Shown here: positions 24,340 to 34,237 of the stretch, one piece after another
Position numbering within the stretch: the stretch's first letter is position 1
How the letters are laid out: every line of letters starts with the position of its first letter
Source of the DNA: Terriglobales bacterium
Lineage (GTDB): Bacteria; Acidobacteriota; Terriglobia; Terriglobales; SCQP01
Direction of reading: 5' to 3'
NCBI GenBank assembly: GCA_025451775.1
Contig: JANWJU010000050.1
Location: forward strand, 1-42,222
Length of the DNA stretch: 42,222 nucleotides
Translations under genes and position numbers: made by a program
Notes under the pieces: generated by a model
The model's input: the letters and a program-made list of their open reading frames with translations, nothing else
What the model was told of the DNA's origin: nothing
The model's database searches: none

Positions 24340-25320
24340 ATGAAGCCGATGGGATTGGGAATCATCGCCGCCATGCTGCTGCTATGCGGGGCAGGAGCAC
24401 AGAATGCCACGTCGGCGTCGACCGGCACGCCGCCGACCGACCAGCAGCTGCAGGCCATACGCACCGCTGGCTACAACGCCGGGTTTCGCGACGGCGTGAC
24501 CGATTATCGGGATCACGCGGCGTACAACTTCAAGAGCCATCCGGTGTACCAGAACCCCGATCAGAGCTATTCGGCTCAGAACGGGGCGGATCCGCAGGCG
24601 GTGGCCATCGACTTTCGCACCGGCTATGAGGCCGGCTATGATGACGGCTTCTACGGGCGAAGCAGCAACGCCACCGCCAACCGGCAACGCGACTACAGCG
24701 CGCCGGCAACAAACCCCGGCGCTGCCGCCCAACCGGGCGGGAGCGCCGCGGCCGGTACGCTGCCGGTGGGCACCACCATGAACGTCAAGCTGAACAACAC
24801 GCTGAGCACGGAGAGCAGCCAAACAGGCGATAGCTTTGCGGTCACCGTTGCCGCGCCGGTGAACGGACCCAACGGTGAGGTTCTGGTGCCGGTGGGGAGC
24901 ACCATCACCGGTACGGTCGCCTCGGTGCAGCGCAGTGGGAGCGTGTCGGGGACCTCGCAAATCCAGCTCAACTTCCAAAGTCTGCGCCTGCCCAGCGGGT
25001 TGAGCCTGCCGGTGCGCGCCGAGGTGAGCCAAATTACCAGCCAGCAAGGGGTTGGCGGTGCGATCACCGGATCTCCATCGGCGACGAGTGAGGGCGGGGT
25101 GGAGAAGTCCCAGACCCGTAACACCGCGGGGACGGCGGCGGCGGGGGGCGCGGCAGGCTTGATAATTGGGGCCATCGCCGGCGGCGGCAAGGGGGCCGGC
25201 ATCGGCGGCTTAGTGGGCGCGGGCCTGGGCGCCGTGCTGGCGAGCCGGAACGGCAACTTGACCTTGCCGGCGGGCACCGGAATGACGATCAAACTGGACG
25301 ACGCGGTCAATATCCAGTAG
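24340..25320 (+). CDS. Secreted hypothetical protein with C-terminal glycine-zipper-like segment
   Basis: MKPMGLGIIAAMLLLCGAGAQ signal; AAGGAAGLIIGAIAGGGKGAGIGGLVGAGLGAVLASRNG; ATG preceded by GGAGG. Confidence 0.75.
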   Translation: MKPMGLGIIAAMLLLCGAGAQNATSASTGTPPTDQQLQAIRTAGYNAGFRDGVTDYRDHAAYNFKSHPVYQNPDQSYSAQNGADPQAVAIDFRTGYEAGYDDGFYGRSSNATANRQRDYSAPATNPGAAAQPGGSAAAGTLPVGTTMNVKLNNTLSTESSQTGDSFAVTVAAPVNGPNGEVLVPVGSTITGTVASVQRSGSVSGTSQIQLNFQSLRLPSGLSLPVRAEVSQITSQQGVGGAITGSPSATSEGGVEKSQTRNTAGTAAAGGAAGLIIGAIAGGGKGAGIGGLVGAGLGAVLASRNGNLTLPAGTGMTIKLDDAVNIQ

Positions 25321-25358
25321 GACAACGCGGGGGCACCCGGCTGACGCCGCCCGCTTCG

Positions 25359-25406
25359 CCGCAGGCGCGTCACGGGGGCCCCTGAGCCCCGCTCGCGCGC
25401 CTGCGG
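25359..25406. repeat. Large intergenic hairpin (nested inverted repeats)
   Basis: CCGCAGGCGCG (25359-25369) / CGCGCCTGCGG (25396-25406), enclosing GGGGC(CCCTGA)GCCCC. Confidence 0.8.
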
Positions 25407-25454
25407 CAGCATGATCTCTGCAAGCGGTCCAAGCCACTTGCTGTAGCATGAGGG

Positions 25455-25928
25455 ATGCGTGTTCCCCTGCCGCAGATTCGGACGAATGGCCATGCGCCAC
25501 AGCCAGGGCGCGTGTACATGATCAGCGGGATGTGTCAGGATCCCCGCTTCCGGCTCTCGTTTCGCACCGCTAATGCGGAGGATTTCTGCCTGATCTCCAT
25601 GGGAATTCCCGGGGGGACTCTGGGGGGAACCCGGGGGCCGACCCTGGAGGGGACCGCTACGGGGATCGGGGGCGGGGCGGCGGAAGTGACCGGCGCCGAC
25701 GGCGACCCCTATTTCGTGCTGCGCCGATCCTTCGACGAGGGCGCCGCGGTGGTGGCGGCGCGCGTGGATTGGGAGGGCATCTTCACGCTTTTGGCCAACG
25801 ATGACGAACACGCGGAGGCGGTGTTCGCGGAGTTGATTGCGCCCGGCGCCCCTGAAGACACGATCCGGCAATGGAGCGACGACGCCGCCACCATGATGCT
25901 GTACTCCGAGATGCTTCACCTTGCCTGA
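25455..25928 (+). CDS. Hypothetical protein
   Basis: 157 aa ORF; overlaps next gene by 8 nt; TAGCAT 5 nt before ATG. Confidence 0.65.
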   Translation: MRVPLPQIRTNGHAPQPGRVYMISGMCQDPRFRLSFRTANAEDFCLISMGIPGGTLGGTRGPTLEGTATGIGGGAAEVTGADGDPYFVLRRSFDEGAAVVAARVDWEGIFTLLANDDEHAEAVFAELIAPGAPEDTIRQWSDDAATMMLYSEMLHLA

Positions 25929-26673
25929 GCCGCCGTTTTTCGAATTCCGCCACGTTTATAAGAGCTTCGGCGCGCGCGAGGTCCTGCGCGACGTCAGCTT
26001 TGAGGTGGGGCGCGGTGAAGCCGTGTGCATTCTGGGGCGTAGCGGGGTGGGGAAGTCGGTGACCTTGAAGCTGGCCATGGGTTTTTTGCGTGCCGACGCC
26101 GGTCAAGTCATCACCGATGGCATTGACGTGGGCACGCTCCGCGAATCCGCCCTCACCGAGATGCACAAGAAGGTCACCATGGTGTTCCAATCCGGCGCGT
26201 TGTTTGATTCGCTGACGGTGGCCGAGAATATCGCGTTCCCGCTGCAAGAGCGGGCACCGGCGAGTGATGACGAGATCGACGCGGAGGTCGAGCATTGGCT
26301 TGACCTGCTGGAGCTGAAGCCGGTGCGCGATCTGTACCCCGCCAGCTTGTCGACGGGCATGAAGCGGGCGGTGGCGATTGCGCGGGCACTGGCCGCGCAT
26401 CCGCAAGCGATCCTCTATGACGAGCCGACGACGATGGTCGACCCCATGATGTCGCATATGATCGTCGAACTGATCGCCAAAGTGAAGCGGCAGGTGCGGC
26501 TCACGAGCGTGGTGGTGACCCACGACACGCAACTGGCGCGGAAGTTGGCGGACCGGCTGGTCCTGCTGCATGAGGGCGGGGTGAGGTTTTTTGGAACTTT
26601 GGCCGAGATGGATGCCTCGACCGATCCTGCGCTGCGGGAGTTCCTCCAGCATGACAGCTTGGCGTTACCCTAG
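25921..26673 (+). CDS. ABC transporter ATP-binding protein (MlaF-like)
   Basis: Walker A GRSGVGKS, signature LSTGMKRAVAIARAL, Walker B AILYDEP; TTG start. Confidence 0.9.
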   Translation: MPEPPFFEFRHVYKSFGAREVLRDVSFEVGRGEAVCILGRSGVGKSVTLKLAMGFLRADAGQVITDGIDVGTLRESALTEMHKKVTMVFQSGALFDSLTVAENIAFPLQERAPASDDEIDAEVEHWLDLLELKPVRDLYPASLSTGMKRAVAIARALAAHPQAILYDEPTTMVDPMMSHMIVELIAKVKRQVRLTSVVVTHDTQLARKLADRLVLLHEGGVRFFGTLAEMDASTDPALREFLQHDSLALP

Positions 26674-26702
26674 AGGTAGGTGCGTCGTCGAGGGCACAAC
26701 CA

Positions 26703-27608
26703 GTGAGCGCAATTCACCCATATGCATGGCGGAACGGAGAGTTGGTGGCGAACCAGGGCATCTGCTTCTCGCCGTTTCAGACGGGACTCCTGACGGGATG
26801 GGGCCTGTTCAGCACGCTGCGGATCTACGCCGGAGTGCCGTTCGCCCTGGAGGAGCACTGGCGTCGGTTGAGCATGGACGGCGAGCGGTTGCATGTGGAT
26901 CTGAGCGGGTTATGGCCGGAGGTGGAGGCGGGGTTTCAGGCCTTGGTGGAGCACAACCAGGCGCAAGAGGCGGTGGCGCGGGTGTACTGCATCCGGAACC
27001 GGGGCGGGTTTTTGGATACGCCCAACCCGCGGGCAACCGACCTGCTGATGTTGACCCGCGAACTGCACCGCTGGGGTGCGAGCGCACGTCTGCGGCTGCA
27101 GCCGCATGGCCGCCATGCCCAGGCGCCGCTGGCCGGGACCAAGACACTGACCTGGGCGCATAATCTGGTGCTGGTGGAGGAGGCCAACGCCGCCGGCTAC
27201 GATGACGTGCTGCTGCTGAACGAGCGCGGAGAGGTGGCCGAGTGCACCTCCGCCAACGTGTTCGCGGTGCGGGGCGGCGTAATGCAAACGCCTCCACTCG
27301 ATTCCGGCGCCCTGCCGGGCGTAAGCCGCAAGGTGCTGCTGGAGTCGGGATCGCGGTATGGCTTGCGGGTGGAGGAGAAGACGCTCTGGCCCGAGGATCT
27401 GTGGGAAGCCGAGGAGGTCTTCATCACCTCCTCGACGCGCGAGGTGCAGGCGGTGGCGGCGATCGGGGAGCGGGAGCTGCGGCAAGGGCCCTGGACGGGA
27501 CGGGCCGCGGCGGCGTTCCGGCAGGTGGTGCAGGAGTACGTGGCCGCGCACACAGACGCGGCGCCGGCGACCAGCGGGAGTGCCCAGCGAGAAGTGGCGA
27601 GCCACTAA
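26703..27608 (+). CDS. Class IV aminotransferase (BCAT/ADCL-like)
   Basis: GLFSTLRIYAGVPFALEEHWRRL, TKTLTWAHNLVL, EVAECTSANVFAVRGG, LPGVSRKVLLE. Confidence 0.9.
   Translation: MSAIHPYAWRNGELVANQGICFSPFQTGLLTGWGLFSTLRIYAGVPFALEEHWRRLSMDGERLHVDLSGLWPEVEAGFQALVEHNQAQEAVARVYCIRNRGGFLDTPNPRATDLLMLTRELHRWGASARLRLQPHGRHAQAPLAGTKTLTWAHNLVLVEEANAAGYDDVLLLNERGEVAECTSANVFAVRGGVMQTPPLDSGALPGVSRKVLLESGSRYGLRVEEKTLWPEDLWEAEEVFITSSTREVQAVAAIGERELRQGPWTGRAAAAFRQVVQEYVAAHTDAAPATSGSAQREVASH
27583..27605. repeat. Terminal fragment of the dispersed palindromic element
   Basis: CCCAGCGAGAAGTGGCGAGCCAC, 22/23 identical to reverse complement of 14903-14925. Confidence 0.6.
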
Positions 27609-27621
27609 GGAGCGTAGAGCC

Positions 27622-28245
27622 ATGGCAGAGGGACGGCCGATCCTGATTGTAGAAGACGAAGACCTGATCCGGGACACCTATGCGCGGCGGCTCGAGCACG
27701 AGGGGTTCGTCGTGAGCCAGGCTCCGACCGGGCGGGACGCGCTGCGGGTGGCGCGGCTGAGCCCGCCGCAGCTCATCCTGTTGGATGTGATGCTGCCGGA
27801 TCTGAGCGGGCTGGAAGTATTGAAATCGCTGCGTGCCGACCGCCGGTTTTTGACCACCCCGGTGGTCTTGTTCACCAACCTCAGCCAGCACATGGACAAG
27901 CACATGGCGGCGCGCCTGGGGGCTACCGACTATTTGGTGAAATCCGAGGTGGCGCCCGCGGACGTGGTGGCGCGGGTGCGGCAGCTTTTGGCGGCGGCGC
28001 CGGGGCAGCGGCCCATCGCCAGCTTCCAACTGGAGGTGAACCCGGAGCAGGGGGATGCAGCGGCGCTGGCTTCGCTGCTGGGCTATCCCCGCGATTACAC
28101 CTGCGCGCGCTGCGGGCAGCGGCTGCTGCTGCAACTGGATGGGGATTTCTCCGATCCCTGGTCACGGAGCTTCCGGGTGCGGCTGCGGTGCCCGGCGTGC
28201 CGGGAGACGCATGAGGAGACGAAAGGCGAGCCCACGCCCGCCTGA
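27622..28245 (+). CDS. Response regulator with C-terminal zinc-ribbon-like module
   Basis: REC domain ILIVEDEDLIRDTY, LILLDVMLPDLSG, VLFTNLS, K in YLVKSE; C-terminal CARC...CPAC. Confidence 0.9.
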   Translation: MAEGRPILIVEDEDLIRDTYARRLEHEGFVVSQAPTGRDALRVARLSPPQLILLDVMLPDLSGLEVLKSLRADRRFLTTPVVLFTNLSQHMDKHMAARLGATDYLVKSEVAPADVVARVRQLLAAAPGQRPIASFQLEVNPEQGDAAALASLLGYPRDYTCARCGQRLLLQLDGDFSDPWSRSFRVRLRCPACRETHEETKGEPTPA

Positions 28246-28251
28246 GGACGC

Positions 28252-30483
28252 ATGTGGAGTCGCTTACGCAATGCGATCTCGAGCCAGCTTGAAGCGCTGC
28301 TGCGCTGGCTGACGGCGTCGGCGTTGCGCTCGACCGCGATTTTCGTGATCCTGACGTTCGTCCCCATCCTGCTGCTGACCTACTACATCGTGGCCACCAG
28401 CATCCGCAACACCAAAGCGGACGCGGCCAGCGCCGATCAAACGGTCAGCGGCTTTTCAGTGACGCTGCTGCGGGCCGATTTCCGGGGCGAGCGGGAGGTG
28501 CTGGTGGGCGCCGCCGACGAGGGCAGCTTGCAGCGGTTGCTGGGCACCAGCGTGGCGTTGAGTCCGGGCGCGCAACTCAGCCCGGCGGCGCAACGCCAAT
28601 TGAGCCGGGATTTGAGCGCGGAGCGCGCGGCCGCGCAGCAGAGTCTGGCGCGGCTGCAGCGCCGGCGGCCGGAGTTTCTGGCGTTGGCGCTCTACGATGG
28701 CATGGGGGCGCTGGCGGCGTCGGCGCCGACGGCGGTGCCGGTGCCGGTGGAGCAAGCCTCGCTCACCTCGCCCGGCTCGTTGCCGGACTGGTTCCGGGGG
28801 GCGCTCAAGGGCCAGAATATGACCTCGCCCACGCTGGCGGCCACGGCGGCGCTGCCGGCGCGCATCGTGTTCGCGGTGCCGGTGGGTTATCCGCTGCCGG
28901 CGGCCATGCACATGCCGGCCGGCAGCAATGGCGTGGGCGTTTTGGTGGGGCTGTTGCCACGCTCGGTGGTGACCGATTGGGTGCGGCACCTGGCGGTGGG
29001 GCCGAACCAATATTTGTACCTGGTCGATAGCCGGCACCAAGTGGTGAGCGGCTCCCCCGACGGACCGTTCACGGCGGCGCAGGTGGCGGCGCTGCCGGCC
29101 ACCGCCGATGCGCTCGCCGGGCGCAGTGGCAGCGGGGAGTTTGTCACCGCCATCCAGCTTGAAAGCCACGCCATCACCTATGCCGCGCTGCCGGAGGAGT
29201 CGATGGCGCTGTTGGTGGTGCGCCCGGTGCGCTTCGGCTTTTATATCTACCGCGTCTTTTACGACAAGCTGGCCTTCATCGCGGTCATCATCTTTTTGCT
29301 GGCGGTGGCGACCGGGCTGTTGTTGCGTTCGGCGTTCCGCTATTACCAGCGCTACAACAAAGAGGTGGAGAGCGGGCGGGCGAAAACCGAGGCACTGTTG
29401 GGCAGCATTGGTGACGGAGTGTTCGCCGTCAACGGCGAGGGGCAGATCATCGAGTTCAACCGCGCCGCCAGCGATCTGACCGGCACGCCGGCGGCGGAGG
29501 CGCTGGGCCGGCCCTATGGCCAGGTGATCACCGTGGTGGACGAACGCCCCGGGCAGGCCAGCGCCGCCCCCGACCCGGTGCGGCAAGCCATGTTGGAGGG
29601 GCGCACCTTCCGTTTTCTGCGCGATCTATCGCTGGTGCGGCGTGACGGTACGCGGTTGCCGGTGACCGTCAGTGCCGCGCCCGTGCGGGACGAACATGGC
29701 GGGGTCGCAGGCTGCATTGCGATCTTCAGCGATGCCAGCCAGGAGCGGGAGGTGGACCGCATGAAGACCGAGTTCATCAGCATCGCCAGCCACCAGCTCC
29801 GCACCCCGATGTCGGGGGTCAAGGGGGTGCTGTCGCTGCTGCTGGAGGATGTGCTCGGCCCCCTGAATCCGGAACAGCGCAAATACCTGCGCCGCGCCAA
29901 CGATTCCAACGAGCGGCTGATCGCGCTGGTGAACGACCTGCTCAACGTCAGCCGGTTGGAGCAAGGCAGCCTGCAGCTCCGCTCCGAGCCGGTGAATCTG
30001 GCGGAGGTGTTGCAGACGCTGGCCGTCGAGTTCCAGCCGCGCGCGGCGCGGTACCAGCAGACCGTGCAGGTGGAGCGCGACGGCGCCCCGCAGGAGGACA
30101 TGGAGGTGCACGGCGATCCGGTGCGGCTGCGTGAGGTTTTTCTCAACCTGCTCGACAATGCGGTCAAATATACGCCCGAGAACGGCCACATCACGGTGCG
30201 GCTGCAGGCGACGGCGCAGCGGGTCACGGTGGAGGTGCGCGACAGCGGGGTGGGCATCCCCGCCGACAAGCTCCCGGTACTGTTCCAGAAGTTCAACCGC
30301 ATTCAGAACCCGCTGAGTGGACGGGAGTTTGGCACCGGCCTGGGGTTGTACTTCGCGCGCTCAGTGATCGAACTGCACCACGGCACGGTCGAGGTCGAGA
30401 GCCACCTCGGCGAGGGCACGACGTTTCGCGTCTCGCTGCCGCGGCGATATTCGGCGGCGGCCGCGCCGCAAGCCCACTCATGA
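28252..30483 (+). CDS. Membrane sensor histidine kinase (extracytoplasmic sensor, PAS, HisKA, HATPase)
   Basis: Two TM segments; [29 protein letters not shown]-box [16 protein letters not shown]-box [31 protein letters not shown]. Confidence 0.95.
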   Translation: MWSRLRNAISSQLEALLRWLTASALRSTAIFVILTFVPILLLTYYIVATSIRNTKADAASADQTVSGFSVTLLRADFRGEREVLVGAADEGSLQRLLGTSVALSPGAQLSPAAQRQLSRDLSAERAAAQQSLARLQRRRPEFLALALYDGMGALAASAPTAVPVPVEQASLTSPGSLPDWFRGALKGQNMTSPTLAATAALPARIVFAVPVGYPLPAAMHMPAGSNGVGVLVGLLPRSVVTDWVRHLAVGPNQYLYLVDSRHQVVSGSPDGPFTAAQVAALPATADALAGRSGSGEFVTAIQLESHAITYAALPEESMALLVVRPVRFGFYIYRVFYDKLAFIAVIIFLLAVATGLLLRSAFRYYQRYNKEVESGRAKTEALLGSIGDGVFAVNGEGQIIEFNRAASDLTGTPAAEALGRPYGQVITVVDERPGQASAAPDPVRQAMLEGRTFRFLRDLSLVRRDGTRLPVTVSAAPVRDEHGGVAGCIAIFSDASQEREVDRMKTEFISIASHQLRTPMSGVKGVLSLLLEDVLGPLNPEQRKYLRRANDSNERLIALVNDLLNVSRLEQGSLQLRSEPVNLAEVLQTLAVEFQPRAARYQQTVQVERDGAPQEDMEVHGDPVRLREVFLNLLDNAVKYTPENGHITVRLQATAQRVTVEVRDSGVGIPADKLPVLFQKFNRIQNPLSGREFGTGLGLYFARSVIELHHGTVEVESHLGEGTTFRVSLPRRYSAAAAPQAHS

Positions 30484-32213
30484 ACCCCAAGCCCTCACCC
30501 CCGGCTTCCACCGCCGCCGCGCTGTGGTTCAAGAACGCGGTAATTTACGAGCTTCCGGTGCGCGCCTTCTCCGATTGGAATGGGGATGGCATCGGCGACT
30601 TCCGCGGCTTGATTGACCGGCTGGACTATCTGCAGTGGCTCGGGGTGGATTGCATCTGGCTGCTGCCGTTTTATCCCTCGCCCCGGCGGGACGACGGCTA
30701 CGACATCGCCGACTTCGCCGGCATCGACCCCGACTACGGCACCCTGGAGGACTTCCGCGAGTTGTTGGACGAGGCCCATGGCCGGGGGATGCGCGTGCTC
30801 GCCGACCTGGTGCTGAACCACACCTCCGACCAGCACACCTGGTTTCAGCAGGCGCGCAGCTCGCCGCAATCCAGCTACCGCAACTGGTACGTGTGGAGCG
30901 ATAACGCGCAGAGGTATCCCGAGGCTCGCATCATTTTCACCGACACCGAAGTCAGCAACTGGACGTTTGATCCGCAGGCGAACGCCTATTTCTGGCACCG
31001 CTTCTACAGCCACCAGCCCGACCTCAACTTCGATGAGCCGGCGGTGCGGGAGGCGATGATCGCGGTGGTGTTTTATTGGCTCGACATGGGCCTGGATGGC
31101 TTCCGCTGTGATGCCGTTCCCTACCTGTTCGAGCGGGAGCAGACGATTTGCGAGAACCTGCCGGAGACCCACGCGTTCCTGCAGGAGCTGCGGCGGCGGG
31201 TGGATGAACGCTATGGCGGCGACCGGGTGCTGCTGGCGGAAGCCAACCAGTGGCCGTCGGATGTGGTGCGTTACTTTGGGCAAGCCGCCAATCCGGCGGG
31301 CCCAGGAGGCGATGCCGCCGGGCCCGAGTTTCACATGGCCTTCCATTTTCCTCTGATGCCGCGCCTGTTCATGGCCGTGCGGCAGGAGGCGCGGCGCCCC
31401 ATCGTGGACATCATGGCGCAGACGCCTCCCATTCCGGAGAACTGCCAGTGGGGATTGTTTCTACGCAACCACGACGAACTGACGCTCGAGATGTGCACCG
31501 ACGAGGAGCGCGACTACATGTACTACGAGTACGCGCGCGATCCCCGCATGAAGCTCAATATCGGCATCCGGCGGCGGCTGGCGCCCATCGTCGATAACAG
31601 CCGGCGGGAGATCGAGCTCATGAACGTGGTGCTGTTCTCCATGCCGGGCACGCCCGTCCTCTACTACGGCGACGAGATGGGCATGGGCGACAACATCTAC
31701 CTCTCGGACCGCAATGGCGTGCGCACCCCCATGCAATGGAATGTGGACCGCAACGGCGGGTTCTCCAAGGCGCCGCCGGAGCAGTTGTACGCCCCGCTGA
31801 TCCAGAACCCGGTGTACAGCTATCAGGCCATCAACATCGAGCGGCAGTTCCAGGATTCCAACTCGCTGCTCAATTGGCAGCGGGCGCTGATCCAGTTGCG
31901 CCATAAGACCCCGCTATTGGGCTGGGGGGAAATCGAGTTTCTGGCGCCGGCAAACGAGCGCGTGCTGGTGTATCTGCGGCGGCTGCCGAAAACGGCGTCG
32001 GCGGCGGCGAAGGCGATCCCCGGTCCACGCTGCGTGCTGATGGTCGGCAATTTGTCGCGCAGCTCTCAGGCGGTCGAGCTGGATTTGTCCCGGTTCATGG
32101 GGCAAGTGCCACGGGAGATGTTCGGTGGGGCAGCATTTCCGCCGATCGGCGCCGGCCTGTATCAACTCAGCCTCGGACCCTACGGCTATTATTGGTTTGA
32201 ACTCGACGCGTGA
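30480..32213 (+). CDS. treS: Maltose alpha-D-glucosyltransferase / trehalose synthase-like GH13
   Basis: [73 protein letters not shown]; 4-nt overlap with kinase. Confidence 0.9.
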   Translation: MNPKPSPPASTAAALWFKNAVIYELPVRAFSDWNGDGIGDFRGLIDRLDYLQWLGVDCIWLLPFYPSPRRDDGYDIADFAGIDPDYGTLEDFRELLDEAHGRGMRVLADLVLNHTSDQHTWFQQARSSPQSSYRNWYVWSDNAQRYPEARIIFTDTEVSNWTFDPQANAYFWHRFYSHQPDLNFDEPAVREAMIAVVFYWLDMGLDGFRCDAVPYLFEREQTICENLPETHAFLQELRRRVDERYGGDRVLLAEANQWPSDVVRYFGQAANPAGPGGDAAGPEFHMAFHFPLMPRLFMAVRQEARRPIVDIMAQTPPIPENCQWGLFLRNHDELTLEMCTDEERDYMYYEYARDPRMKLNIGIRRRLAPIVDNSRREIELMNVVLFSMPGTPVLYYGDEMGMGDNIYLSDRNGVRTPMQWNVDRNGGFSKAPPEQLYAPLIQNPVYSYQAINIERQFQDSNSLLNWQRALIQLRHKTPLLGWGEIEFLAPANERVLVYLRRLPKTASAAAKAIPGPRCVLMVGNLSRSSQAVELDLSRFMGQVPREMFGGAAFPPIGAGLYQLSLGPYGYYWFELDA

Positions 32214-32911
32214 ACTACTTCAACTACTTCACTGAAATTGAGGAACACTTTCAGCGGCAGCGGGGAGCGCAGATTTATCTCTCGCCGGTGGACTGGGCGC
32301 TGATCGCGGCCTGGCAAGAGGCGGGTATCCCGCTGGCGGCGGTGCTGCGGGGGATTGACCAGGCATTTGAGAAATTCAACTCCGGCCAGCGGCGTGATGC
32401 GCAGCGGCCGCGGGCGCTGGTGTACTGCGCCGCGGCCGTGCTGGCCGCCGCCGAGGCCATGCGCGATGCCGGCGCGGGAGCGGCGGACCAGCCCGCGGCG
32501 GCGGCGAAGGACGCCGGGTTCAGCCGCGAGCGTATTGCGGCGTTTCTGGCCAGCGCCGAGGCGCAGGTGGGCTCCTGTGCGCACTTGGATCCGGCCTCGC
32601 CGCTGGTGCAGGAGGTGCGGGCAACACTCGGGCGGTTGAGCGGGAGCTATGTCCAGGGCGGGGTCCCGGTGGCGCTGGAGGAGTTGGACCGCGTGCTCAC
32701 CGTGCTGGACGACAAGCTGCACGCGGCCCTGCTGCAATCGGCCGCAGTCGAAGCCATGGTGGCCATCCGCGCCGAGATTGCCCGCGAGATCGCCCCCTAC
32801 CGCCGTAAACTTCGCCCCGAGCAGATTGCCATGATCGAGCGCCAGTTCCAGCAGCGCCGACTACTGGAGCGCGCCGGCCTGCCGCGGCTCAGCTTGTTCT
32901 ACATGCCCTGA
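32210..32911 (+). CDS. Conserved hypothetical protein, translationally coupled to TreS-like gene
   Basis: 233 aa; GTGA overlap with treS stop; [19 protein letters not shown]. Confidence 0.75.
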   Translation: MNYFNYFTEIEEHFQRQRGAQIYLSPVDWALIAAWQEAGIPLAAVLRGIDQAFEKFNSGQRRDAQRPRALVYCAAAVLAAAEAMRDAGAGAADQPAAAAKDAGFSRERIAAFLASAEAQVGSCAHLDPASPLVQEVRATLGRLSGSYVQGGVPVALEELDRVLTVLDDKLHAALLQSAAVEAMVAIRAEIAREIAPYRRKLRPEQIAMIERQFQQRRLLERAGLPRLSLFYMP

Positions 32912-32915
32912 ACGG

Positions 32916-33272
32916 TCAGGCGGCGACGTTGTCCCGATCTCCGGTATCCTTGCCCAGCCTCCAAGCGATCACGTAGGCCAGTCCGATGGCCGCGGGGACT
33001 AAGCCGAAGAGGGCGATCTTCCATCCGGCAACCGCCCACAAGCCGGGGATGATGGCGAGGCCCGCCAGCAGCCATACCAACCCCGGTAAGCGGCGGTCGG
33101 TCGGGGGGTCGAGGGTGGCGATGAAACTTGGGTCCGCGCCTTTCTCAATGGCGGCGCGGATGGTCTCCTGCCGGCGGCAATAATTGCGGTGCCGGAATAG
33201 GAGCAGCAGGGCGATCACCGCGCCCGGCACGAAAAATACCCCCAGTAGAGCGATCGGTCCATTAATGCCCAT
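32916..33272 (-). CDS. Small membrane protein (DUF6249-like)
   Basis: 118 aa with three hydrophobic segments; AGGAGG SD upstream of ATG. Confidence 0.7.
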   Translation of the reverse strand: MGINGPIALLGVFFVPGAVIALLLLFRHRNYCRRQETIRAAIEKGADPSFIATLDPPTDRRLPGLVWLLAGLAIIPGLWAVAGWKIALFGLVPAAIGLAYVIAWRLGKDTGDRDNVAA

Positions 33273-33329
33273 ATGTGTCCTCCTGCCAACCTAAGACCCG
33301 GTTTCCGTGGGGCAAGTTTCAGATCGCCA

Positions 33330-33881
33330 ATGAAACAAAACGGTACCGGACCGGGTCTCAAGCAGTGCGTGGGCGAGCCCGTCATCTTCGAGGCGCTGGT
33401 GCGCGAGCAGGGGGCGCGGGTGCACCGGCTCTGTTACGCTCTATTGAGCAACCGGGCGCTGGCGGAGGAGGCGTGCCAGGAGGTGTTTCTGCGCGCCTGG
33501 CGCGGGCTGGGCGATTTTCGCGGCGATGCCAAGCTCTCGACCTGGCTTTACACGATCGCGCGCCACGTCTGCCTCAATCTCAGGGTGCGGCATTCGGAGC
33601 CGCACTCGGCCTCGCTCAGCGAGCGTAATGTGCTGGCAGCAGTGGAGGGCGCCAGCGTGCGCGTGCCGGCGCCGGAGCGCGCGGGCGTCGATGTCATGGC
33701 TCATCTGCAGCGGCTGCCGCCGGACCATCGGGCCGCGGTGATACTGTTTTATCTTGAGGAGAAGCCCTATGAGGAGGCCGCGGCGGCGCTGGGTGTGCCG
33801 TTGGGGACGTTCAAGACCTGGCTCTATCGGGGCAAAAAGGAGTTGGCCGCGCGCTTGGGAGTCGAAGAGGTGAAGCGATGA
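33330..33881 (+). CDS. ECF-type RNA polymerase sigma factor
   Basis: Region 2 LAEEACQEVFLRAWRGLGDFRGDAKLSTWLYTIARHVCLN; region 4 LPPDHRAAVILFYLEEKPYEEAAAALGVPLGTFKTWLYRGKKEL; start 33330 preferred over 33273. Confidence 0.92.
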   Translation: MKQNGTGPGLKQCVGEPVIFEALVREQGARVHRLCYALLSNRALAEEACQEVFLRAWRGLGDFRGDAKLSTWLYTIARHVCLNLRVRHSEPHSASLSERNVLAAVEGASVRVPAPERAGVDVMAHLQRLPPDHRAAVILFYLEEKPYEEAAAALGVPLGTFKTWLYRGKKELAARLGVEEVKR

Positions 33882-34237
33882 TGTTCTCGGAAGAGGATGA
33901 GGCAGTGGCGTTCCTGGACCGGGAGCTGCCGGAGCTGTTGCGGCGCCAGGTGGCGGGCTCGGCGTGGCAGCGCGGGCTGCGGCGCCGGATACGGCGCGAG
34001 CGCTGGGCGAGCCGGGCGGAAGTGGTGGCCGTGAGCCTGCAAGCGGTTCTGGTGGCCGCCGTTGCCCTCGCCTTTCGACCGTGGGCGTGGAATTGGAGCG
34101 CGGGTGTGCCTTGGGGGCGCGCGCTGCCGATGGCGCTGTTGATCACCGCCGTGTTGGGCGGGATGTGCTGGAGTGTGCGGGCGTTTCCATCCCGCGGCGA
34201 TACGGCGGGAGGGGCATGGCGGAAACCCGGGAACTGA
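33878..34237 (+). CDS. Small membrane protein, putative anti-sigma factor
   Basis: ATGA overlap with ECF sigma gene; one to two TM segments. Confidence 0.6.
   Translation: MMFSEEDEAVAFLDRELPELLRRQVAGSAWQRGLRRRIRRERWASRAEVVAVSLQAVLVAAVALAFRPWAWNWSAGVPWGRALPMALLITAVLGGMCWSVRAFPSRGDTAGGAWRKPGN

Noticed and set aside
26340-26385. ABC signature LSTGM instead of LSGGQ as a degenerate ATPase
   Set aside because: Walker A/B are intact and this variation occurs in Mla-type ATPase subfamilies; not remarkable on its own.
33270-33275. CATATG giving back-to-back start codons for the DUF6249-like and ECF sigma genes
   Set aside because: The sigma ORF from 33273 has a non-homologous N-terminal extension; ATG 33330 is the more plausible start, and the minus gene has a normal SD.
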